Positions 1-5,423 of a DNA stretch of 11,304 nucleotides are shown one piece after another (the first letter of the stretch is position 1; the number at the start of each line of letters is the position of its first letter). This DNA comes from Rickettsiales bacterium. GTDB lineage: Bacteria; Pseudomonadota; Alphaproteobacteria; Rickettsiales; Deianiraeaceae. The position numbers were made by a program, and so were the translations under genes. The stretch lies in NCBI GenBank assembly GCA_947424985.1, contig CANDYN010000026.1, positions 1 through 11,304 of the forward strand, read 5' to 3'. The notes beneath the pieces are model-generated. The model saw nothing but the letters and a program-made list of their open reading frames with translations. It made no database searches and was not told the origin of the DNA.

Positions 1-83
1 CCCATTGCCTCAGTATCAATCGCTATATCCCCAATTAAATTAACACTATTTGGAAGATCATTTATATGTAATTTTATGTCCAT
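1..83 (-). CDS. rnd: Ribonuclease D, N-terminal fragment (runs off the window)
   Basis: Only the first 28 residues are present, reading leftward from an ATG at 83-81. The fragment has a hydrophilic lead, then IGDIAIDTEAMG. The DTE (D23-E25) followed by AMG matches exonuclease motif I of the DEDD superfamily as found in short alphaproteobacterial RNase D proteins. These are 3'-5' exoribonucleases that trim structured RNAs, using acidic residues to bind two metal ions. The gene follows the TauE/SafE gene on the same strand after a 71-bp gap. That gap holds TTGACT (135-130) but no well-spaced -10, and I see no Shine-Dalgarno sequence. Another DEDD exonuclease, such as a DNA polymerase proofreading domain, cannot be excluded from so short a piece, though the start-to-motif distance fits RNase D. 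Confidence 0.6.
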   Translation of the reverse strand, partial: MDIKLHINDLPNSVNLIGDIAIDTEAM

Positions 84-154
84 ATAGAAAAGTTATATAT
101 TGTCTGATGGATATAATAAATAAAATATTAGTCAAGCAATATATATGATCACAA

Positions 155-874
155 TTATTTTACAAACTGCCTCACAAGATAAAACACGCCAGATAGTAAA
201 ATTAAATAATTAATTGCTACATCAAAAGCTTTTTGCGAGATTTTTTTATGCAAAACATGTCCAACAAAAACTCCGCAGACTACCGGAATAATAATCCAAT
301 ATTTAACAAATAAATCTGAAATTACAATTGACTTTGTGGTGAGCATAATTACAACGCGCAGCAAATTACTTACAAGAAATAAAACTGTCATAGTCCCACG
401 CACTTGTGACTTTTCTTTTATCATTCCTTTTAAGCCAATTGCAAAAGCCGGTCCCCCTATTCCAAATAATCCATGCGTAATACCACCGATAAGTAGTAAT
501 ATTTTTGACGTCAGAACTTTAGGTGAAAAGTTTTTCCTCAGTACACCATTTAGTCCAATTATTACGATAAATATAGAATAAATTGTCAAAATTTTCGGTG
601 CATTAAGATATTTAAACAACAAACCCCCGATAACTAGTCCAAGAAAACAATATTTTAAAGCATATTTTATAATATCAAGCCTCACAGAACGATGATCAGT
701 GGCAACGGTAAAAATACTCGCTGCAATCCCGGCTAGCATATTTGTCAAAATAACTAACTTTATATCAAACATTAAGCCAAGAATTATATAGGCAATCACC
801 GCACCACCAGTTGCAAACAAACTTGTTATTACATAAGAAATAAAGAAAGTTATTGCGAATATTGTGTTTTCCAT
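155..874 (-). CDS. TauE/SafE-family membrane permease
   Basis: The product is a 239-aa integral inner-membrane protein with about eight hydrophobic segments, near residues 5-33, 41-58, 71-88, 94-110, 122-144, 160-180, 190-208 and 218-234. The second half carries the family signature GGITHGLFGIGGP (130-142), and a matching glycine pair (ATGGA, 21-25) opens the first half, as expected of the internally duplicated TauE/SafE fold. The family exports or imports small organosulfur or organic anions such as sulfite, sulfoacetate or taurine-related compounds; the substrate cannot be read from sequence. Length is normal. The ATG at 874 is the only sensible start, and it is preceded by AACCCC rather than a Shine-Dalgarno sequence. 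The gene diverges from the orphan gene at 999 across 124 bp and is followed by rnd. A second, distinct member of the family lies at 5424-6398. Confidence 0.85.
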   Translation of the reverse strand: MENTIFAITFFISYVITSLFATGGAVIAYIILGLMFDIKLVILTNMLAGIAASIFTVATDHRSVRLDIIKYALKYCFLGLVIGGLLFKYLNAPKILTIYSIFIVIIGLNGVLRKNFSPKVLTSKILLLIGGITHGLFGIGGPAFAIGLKGMIKEKSQVRGTMTVLFLVSNLLRVVIMLTTKSIVISDLFVKYWIIIPVVCGVFVGHVLHKKISQKAFDVAINYLILLSGVFYLVRQFVK

Positions 875-906
875 GGGGTTATTTATTCACCAATAAGTTT
901 AAATAA

Positions 907-934
907 AGCTTATCCATGATATTTTACTTGTCAA
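907..934 (-). promoter_or_regulatory. Putative promoter of the TauE/SafE gene
   Basis: Read on the minus strand, a perfect TTGACA lies at 934-929. After 16 bp comes a weak -10, TAAGCT, at 912-907, which keeps the important first T, the A and the last T. The start codon is at 874, giving a leader of roughly 25 bases. The -35 sits in an 11-bp odd palindrome, ACTTGTCAAGT (926-936). Ten of those eleven bases recur at 4484-4494, ahead of another minus-strand gene. The -35 is clear; the -10 is uncertain. Confidence 0.35.
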
Positions 935-951
935 GTGCCAATAAAAATCAT

Positions 952-979
952 TTGACAATTATATTTTATATTATATATT
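952..979 (+). promoter_or_regulatory. Putative sigma-70 promoter of the orphan gene at 999
   Basis: A perfect -35 TTGACA (952-957) is followed after 16 bp by TATATT (974-979), five of six to consensus. Transcription would begin near 985, leaving only about 13 untranslated bases before the ATG at 999. There is no Shine-Dalgarno sequence in that short T-rich leader. The divergent TTGACA for the permease gene lies 18 bp away on the other strand, so the two promoters are back to back. Confidence 0.6.
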
Positions 980-998
980 TTGCTTATATTTTTTTAGT

Positions 999-2297
999 AT
1001 GATGAAGGAGAGTAATTTATCAAACGAAGAGTTTTACCGTAAATACAACATTCCCAAAAAAAATATTGTAGAGCCTGAAGCGTGGAAAAAAGAAGCATAT
1101 CATCGTATGCGAAAATTACAATGGCAAAAATCTATGGTCACAACATTTGAGGAAATTATGACAAAAATTCGTAATTGTGAACTCGGGACCGATAGCAACG
1201 ATATAAGCGATCTTTTGCGCACGGTGTTTCGTCATTACAATTCTAATAAATTTGGAAATAAAAATAACAATTGGTCTTATTACAATCAACTCAATCCCGA
1301 AAATCCACTGACAGCAGAAATGATTGTTGCAGCTTATATCGGTGCAATCAGCAAGCTAGAACCGGGCGAAGGTCTGAAAATTGCACAAGATGGATGGCAC
1401 GAAGTGCATAATCCAAATAATTGTCACAATCTTGATCCATCGGAACGTATGGATATATCAAATGAAATATCAAAAATATTGGCTGCTTTAATGGGCGACG
1501 ACCCTGATGTACAAAATACTAAGCAGCTTAGAGATTTTGCTAATACACTTTTTGGCAATGCTTTTGTCGGCGATTGCATGTGTGCATGGAATATAAATTT
1601 AGAGGCTAAAGGATATTTTGCTACTGTAAAAGATTTGCGTGGACCAGAAGGCTGCCTTTCTTACGGTGTTGATGGAGAGAACTCTGGAGAGAATTGCATT
1701 GATTATGCTAATAGATATGAAGAATGGCTAAAAACTCAGGGTGGCGTTGATAATGAAATTGACGGAGAAGATGGAGAACAAAAAATTAATAGCAATAATG
1801 TCAATAATGTGAGTAATCATCATAATGATGGTAAAAATCATAATAATAAAAATAAAAAACTTTCTTATAGTAAAACTAATAATAACAATGATGCAGCAAT
1901 TTATGGAGGTATTTTCGGTAGTATTGCGTTCCTTGGGACCGTCGTTGGCGTTATTGGCTATAAAAGGGGGTGGTGGTGCAAGAAGAAAAATAATAAAGCC
2001 AATCCCCAGATAAATAATAAAAGTACCAAATATGCACTTCCCGATCAAATATCCAAAAAAATGGAGGAAAATATGAAAGGAAACAATAAAGTTGTTGAAA
2101 TTTTATCAAATCAAAACGATGAGCATAGCCTCAATGGTAATACAGACTCAGAAAGAACAACAAAAAATGTGCCACACAGTATTTACACACAAAATAGCAA
2201 ACTCTATAACCAGGATGGCATTACTGTGAAGGTCAGTCAAGGGGACTTTCAAGACAAAGAGGGGAACAGGGAACAAGACAAAGAGATAAATTTATAA
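999..2297 (+). CDS. Unrecognised asparagine-rich single-pass membrane protein
   Basis: I do not recognise a family in this 432-aa protein. Residues 1-250 are hydrophilic and look folded, with six of the seven cysteines (C60, C142, C193, C195, C219, C233). Residues 264-297 are low complexity, rich in Asn, His and Lys. One hydrophobic segment follows (about 299-320, Ala/Gly/Val/Ile), then a strongly basic flank (YKRGWWCKKKNNK) and a polar tail to 432. By the positive-inside rule the tail would be cytoplasmic and the large N-domain outside, yet no N-terminal signal peptide is visible, and the frame is closed upstream at 942-944 with no alternative start. ATG pairs at 999 and 1002; the first is used here. 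AAGGAG occurs at 1005-1010, after the start, where it cannot serve it. The gene may share a transcript with folC, 46 bp downstream. A surface protein or secreted host-directed effector is conceivable, but no function is supported. Confidence 0.75.
   Translation: MMKESNLSNEEFYRKYNIPKKNIVEPEAWKKEAYHRMRKLQWQKSMVTTFEEIMTKIRNCELGTDSNDISDLLRTVFRHYNSNKFGNKNNNWSYYNQLNPENPLTAEMIVAAYIGAISKLEPGEGLKIAQDGWHEVHNPNNCHNLDPSERMDISNEISKILAALMGDDPDVQNTKQLRDFANTLFGNAFVGDCMCAWNINLEAKGYFATVKDLRGPEGCLSYGVDGENSGENCIDYANRYEEWLKTQGGVDNEIDGEDGEQKINSNNVNNVSNHHNDGKNHNNKNKKLSYSKTNNNNDAAIYGGIFGSIAFLGTVVGVIGYKRGWWCKKKNNKANPQINNKSTKYALPDQISKKMEENMKGNNKVVEILSNQNDEHSLNGNTDSERTTKNVPHSIYTQNSKLYNQDGITVKVSQGDFQDKEGNREQDKEINL
1788..1889 (+). 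repeat. Asparagine-coding low-complexity stretch (AAT/AAC-rich)
   Basis: This stretch encodes residues 264-297 of the orphan protein and is dominated by AAT, AAC and AAA codons, with the runs interrupted by His, Ser and Asp codons. It is an imperfect, drifted trinucleotide-type tract rather than an exact tandem repeat. It probably forms a flexible linker between the N-domain and the membrane segment. Confidence 0.5.
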
Positions 2298-2343
2298 TGC
2301 AAATTATATTATATGTATCATAATCATCTAAATATGATATTTT

Positions 2344-3684
2344 ATGTTAGATTTTATCAAAGATATCGAAACAAATTTTGCAGATAAAAAAGCTATAGAT
2401 TTTTCATTAGATGGAATAAAAAAGGCTTTGGAGATTCTTGGAAATCCCGAAAAAAAGCTACAAAACGTAATACACGTCGCAGGAACAAATGGAAAAGGAT
2501 CAGTTGTAACTTTTTTACACTCAATTCTAACAAAATCCGGTTATAAAGTTCATAAATATACCTCGCCACATATCGAAATTTTCAACGAAAGAATTACAAT
2601 TTACAATAGGCTTATAATAGACGAAGAAATTTTACAAATCAAAGATGAGATTTGGAATAAAATCAAAGATTTGAATCTAACATTTTTTGAAGTTACAACG
2701 GTTATAGCATTTTGTGCATTTGTAAAAAACCCAGCAGATTTCGTAATTTTAGAAACCGGACTTGGCGGAAGGCTCGATGCAACAAATGTTTTTGAACATA
2801 AGCTTTTCTCGGTAATTACCTCGATTTCACTTGACCATCAGGCAATTTTGGGTGAAACTTTGAGTAAAATCGCAGCTGAAAAAATGGAAATTATCAAAGG
2901 AGGTAAATATTGCGTATCGTCTTTTTTTGAAAAAAATGAGGAAATACTAGAGATGATCGAAGAAAAATCTGAAAAATATGACTCAAAACTTTATGTTGCA
3001 CGAAAAACTTTCTTGGCAAACGGCTCAAGTGAGGAAAATTTTAATTTTAAATTCAATGAATTCGATTTTAAATTAAAACACCTTAAATCAGGAATCTCGG
3101 GACTTTGGCAAATTGAAAATGCTTCAATTGCAATTGCGGTTTGCGCTATCTTAAGTTCTTGTGAAGGGTTTGAAAAAATTACGCAAAACTCAATCAATAT
3201 CGGTATTTTATCCACAAAAATCAAGGGACGCATGACGGAACTTAATAAAGCTGAAATGCAAAAAATATTTCCAAAAAATACAAAAAACTATAAAGTAATA
3301 CTCGATATAGCGCACAATATAGATGGAATTACAAAGCTTTGTCAGGAAATTGCGAAAAAACCAAAAATAATTCCAAAAATAGCAATATTTTCACAATTAA
3401 AGGATAAAAAAAACGATTCTATATATGAAATAATTGCAAAATCGGGATTTGAAGTAATTTATTGTCTTGAAATAAATTCTCCCAGAAAACTTGAGATTCA
3501 CGAACTAGAATCTGGTTTTGAAAAATTTCTCGATAAAGAAAAAATATTTCCACTGAATGAATTTAACGAGATATTTACACATATCAAATCGAAATTCAAT
3601 GTATGTGATATATATATATTCGGCTCAAATTTCTTGGTTGCAGACTTTTATAGCTTTATAAAAACAATGCCGAATAAAAACTAA
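2344..3684 (+). CDS. folC: Bifunctional folylpolyglutamate synthase / dihydrofolate synthase
   Basis: FolC joins L-glutamate to dihydropteroate, making dihydrofolate, and adds further glutamates to tetrahydrofolate with ATP in the cytoplasm. It is an ADP-forming ligase of the Mur ligase superfamily. The 446-aa product shows the P-loop HVAGTNGKGS (44-53), YTSPH (72-76), ETGLGGRLDATN (137-148), SLDH (162-165), the AEKMEIIKGG stretch (178-187) whose Lys-180 matches the carbamylated lysine of the family, and the C-domain motif DIAHN (321-325; usually DGAHN). Length is normal. The ATG at 2344 sits right before the conserved N-terminal helix, with no Shine-Dalgarno sequence. The upstream 46 bp are nearly all A/T; TATGAT at 2333-2338 could be a -10 that yields an almost leaderless transcript, but no -35 supports it. 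The gene converges on the hydrolase gene with a 4-bp stop overlap. Confidence 0.95.
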   Translation: MLDFIKDIETNFADKKAIDFSLDGIKKALEILGNPEKKLQNVIHVAGTNGKGSVVTFLHSILTKSGYKVHKYTSPHIEIFNERITIYNRLIIDEEILQIKDEIWNKIKDLNLTFFEVTTVIAFCAFVKNPADFVILETGLGGRLDATNVFEHKLFSVITSISLDHQAILGETLSKIAAEKMEIIKGGKYCVSSFFEKNEEILEMIEEKSEKYDSKLYVARKTFLANGSSEENFNFKFNEFDFKLKHLKSGISGLWQIENASIAIAVCAILSSCEGFEKITQNSINIGILSTKIKGRMTELNKAEMQKIFPKNTKNYKVILDIAHNIDGITKLCQEIAKKPKIIPKIAIFSQLKDKKNDSIYEIIAKSGFEVIYCLEINSPRKLEIHELESGFEKFLDKEKIFPLNEFNEIFTHIKSKFNVCDIYIFGSNFLVADFYSFIKTMPNKN

Positions 3685-4439
3685 TCCTCGCCGTCATCGT
3701 CCTTTTTTTTCCTTCTTCTACGTTTTTTTCTAATCGGTTTTGAAATTCTTGTTGCAAGCTTTATGTTTATATATGCACACATTTTCTCATACAGAATATC
3801 AAGATAATCCTTCGACAGATCCTGATAATCTTCAAAAAGATGAGTTGCGCTTGGTATTACTTCAAAATCAATTTCTGCCGTCCCATAATCAAGAGATGAT
3901 ACCATTTTTTTTACATCTTCAAGTATTGCAATCGTATCTTTTTCGGGCTGAATAAAAAAACCGGAAATAGGACACGGGTCTAAAAATGCAAAACTTCTAT
4001 CCTTCGCAGGCGGTGCAACGGCAATAAAAAACTCAATTTCCGGACGACGCATTACGGTATGCATCGCAATCCAAGAGCCGAAAGAAAAGCCACCGATGCA
4101 ATAGTGAATACTTGATGGAAACTCCTTATGAAGCCAATTCATCGCAGCACTTACGTCCGCAACTCCAGGTCTTTCAGGATGCGGTTGATCAAAATCGGAT
4201 AAATTACCCTGTGAAGCCCCTACTCCACGAAAATTTATTCTCAAAACGTTAAATCCACAATCTTTATATGCTTTGTATATCGTATATGTAACCTTGTTAT
4301 TCATGGTTCCACCCGCTAAAGGATCCGGATGCAAAACTAATGCCGTTGGCGCACTTGGATCATTTTCAGTCGCGTCATGAAGCTTTCCTTCGATCATTCC
4401 TACACTTCCTTTGAAATAGACAGATTTTGACCTTGACAT
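3681..4439 (-). CDS. Alpha/beta hydrolase, COG2945-like, with a charged tail
   Basis: The 252-aa product is an alpha/beta-fold hydrolase of the small cytoplasmic COG2945 type; the natural substrate of these enzymes is unknown. LVLHPDPLAGGTMNNKV (34-50) matches the family's HPHP...GG...NKV oxyanion-side motif. FRGVGASQG (70-78) follows, and the nucleophile elbow is GFSFG (117-121, Ser-119). The likely acid is Asp-168 (IQPEKD) and the likely base His-200 (SATHLF). The last 15 or so residues are a basic run (RKKRRRRKKK, 237-246) that switches to acidic (DDDGED). This is not part of the fold and may be disordered. The frame is open to 4685, but the family start and a promoter both support ATG 4439; the extra 82 residues would be non-homologous and antisense to the reductase gene. 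The stop overlaps the folC stop (3681-3684). Confidence 0.85.
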   Translation of the reverse strand: MSRSKSVYFKGSVGMIEGKLHDATENDPSAPTALVLHPDPLAGGTMNNKVTYTIYKAYKDCGFNVLRINFRGVGASQGNLSDFDQPHPERPGVADVSAAMNWLHKEFPSSIHYCIGGFSFGSWIAMHTVMRRPEIEFFIAVAPPAKDRSFAFLDPCPISGFFIQPEKDTIAILEDVKKMVSSLDYGTAEIDFEVIPSATHLFEDYQDLSKDYLDILYEKMCAYINIKLATRISKPIRKKRRRRKKKDDDGED

Positions 4440-4461
4440 TATAAATTTAATCCAATATATT
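4433..4461 (+). promoter_or_regulatory. Putative sigma-70 promoter of the short-chain reductase gene
   Basis: Perfect TTGACA (4433-4438), a 17-bp spacer, then TATATT (4456-4461). Start of transcription would be near 4468, giving a leader of about 30 bases to the ATG at 4498. The -35 overlaps the start codon of the divergent hydrolase gene (4439-4437). This is the same box pair as at 952-979. Confidence 0.6.
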
Positions 4462-4462
4462 A

Positions 4463-4492
4463 TATATATAACCACAAATAATAATTTGTCAA
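4463..4492 (-). promoter_or_regulatory. Putative promoter of the alpha/beta hydrolase gene
   Basis: On the minus strand TTGACA lies at 4492-4487, with TATATA at 4468-4463 (18-bp spacer) or 4470-4465 (16-bp spacer). The exact -10 cannot be fixed because the whole spacer is alternating A/T. It is interleaved with the plus-strand promoter, and its -35 lies 6 bp upstream of the reductase ATG. Confidence 0.45.
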
Positions 4493-4497
4493 GTAAA

Positions 4498-5211
4498 ATG
4501 AAAAAATATGTTTTAATATTCGGCATCAAAAGACTTGGAAGTGATATCGCAAAGCATTTCGCCAGCCTTGGTTTTGACTTGATTTTAGTATACAATAAAT
4601 CGGAAAAAGAAGCCACTTCACTACAAAAAGATATTATTGAAAAATTTTCGTGCGAAGTAATTTTAAAACAAGCTGATTTAACCAAAAAAGATCATATTGA
4701 ATCTTTATTTTCCGAGATCTTGGATAAAAAAATTGAAATAATTTGCCATCTTGCTTCCGAAATTAAATTTGATGATTTATCAAGTGATGACATTATTGAA
4801 AATTTATATAATAGCCTTGATATACACGCGATTTCCCTGTTTCAAATTGCAAAATTTGTGAGAAAAAATAAAATAATTTGTGATATTTTTGCTTTTATAG
4901 ACTCTGATCTAAAATATAAAACCAAACATTTATCATACTCTATAGGGAAAAAAGTATTACATGAAATGATATCTTTTTTAGCACCACAACTTGAAAATAT
5001 CGCAAGAATTAATGGAATTTCCCCCAGCTTGATTAGTGAATATCCAATGCTTGATCAAAAATCAAAAGCAACCGAAGTAATTGATCAAAAAAAACTTACA
5101 AAGTATGATATAAAAATTGAAAATATCATAAATACCATAGACTTTCTCTTGCAAAATAAATGTATAAACGGACAAATTTTTAATATCAATCAGGGTAGTA
5201 ATATTTCTTGA
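4498..5211 (+). CDS. Short-chain dehydrogenase/reductase, pteridine reductase-like
   Basis: This 237-aa NAD(P)H-dependent reductase has the SDR layout. The N-terminus LIFGIKRLGSDIAKHF (6-21) followed by GFDLILVYNKSEKEA (25-39) closely follows the pattern of PTR1/FolM pteridine reductases (xxKRLGxxIA...HYxxSxxEA). Further matches are HLASE (84-88) in place of NNAG, catalytic Tyr-147 and Lys-151 (YSIGK), and Asp-135/Ser-136 at the catalytic Ser position, where pteridine reductases carry Asp. The C-terminus INGQIFNINQG (223-233) matches the SDR end. A role in reducing dihydropterins or dihydrofolate is an inference, supported weakly by folC nearby. An in-frame TTG at 4486 was rejected: it overlaps the opposing -35 and adds four residues without homology. 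No Shine-Dalgarno sequence precedes the ATG. Confidence 0.75.
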   Translation: MKKYVLIFGIKRLGSDIAKHFASLGFDLILVYNKSEKEATSLQKDIIEKFSCEVILKQADLTKKDHIESLFSEILDKKIEIICHLASEIKFDDLSSDDIIENLYNSLDIHAISLFQIAKFVRKNKIICDIFAFIDSDLKYKTKHLSYSIGKKVLHEMISFLAPQLENIARINGISPSLISEYPMLDQKSKATEVIDQKKLTKYDIKIENIINTIDFLLQNKCINGQIFNINQGSNIS

Positions 5212-5237
5212 CTATTATAATATATATTACATAATAT
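5208..5237 (+). promoter_or_regulatory. Putative promoter of the small basic protein and YfcA-like genes
   Basis: TTGACT (5208-5213) overlaps the stop codon of the reductase gene. After 18 bp comes TAATAT (5232-5237); CATAAT at 5230-5235 with a 16-bp spacer is an alternative. The ATG at 5256 would have a leader of about 12 bases. The gap between the two genes is only 44 bp, so readthrough from upstream is equally possible. Confidence 0.35.
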
Positions 5238-5255
5238 CCTGCATACATCACTCAA

Positions 5256-5420
5256 ATGTCGGAAAATAAGAAGAAAAAAGTTGTAACCGATAAAATAAAA
5301 AATAATATGAAAGCAAATATCGGTCGAAGAAAAGAGGCAATTAAAAGCATGCAAGATTCACCTTCCGTAAATCGCTCTTCGTCTTTGGCTAAAAAAATTG
5401 AGAAAAATGAAAATACTTGA
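5256..5420 (+). CDS. Small basic protein, 54 aa, function unknown
   Basis: The 54-codon frame begins MSENKKKKVV and ends EKNEN-T, with 12 Lys and 3 Arg against 6 acidic residues (net about +9). It has no hydrophobic segment, so the product is cytoplasmic and probably partly helical or disordered. The stretch MKANIGRRKEAIKSM (18-32) recalls the LKxNLxRRKxQ-type core of short basic proteins common in alphaproteobacteria, whose function is unknown; this likeness is from memory and needs a search. The gene has a plausible promoter at 5208-5237 and is followed after only 3 bp by the YfcA-like gene, so the two are almost surely co-transcribed. Being short, it is easily missed in annotation. Confidence 0.6.
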   Translation: MSENKKKKVVTDKIKNNMKANIGRRKEAIKSMQDSPSVNRSSSLAKKIEKNENT

Positions 5421-5423
5421 TAT

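Noticed and set aside
1728..2048. 106-codon minus-strand frame inside the orphan gene
   Set aside because: It is the antisense of the Asn-rich tract (AAT reads as ATT, hence the Ile-rich product) and has no support of its own.
2316..2339. TATCATA / TATGATA inverted repeat with a 10-base loop before folC, followed by TTTT
   Set aside because: The stem is almost all A/T and sits 5 bp before the folC start, so a functional terminator is unlikely; such repeats are frequent in this composition.
4440..4685. 82-residue N-terminal extension of the alpha/beta hydrolase
   Set aside because: It is antisense to the reductase gene, crosses the divergent promoters and has no family similarity; ATG 4439 fits the family start.
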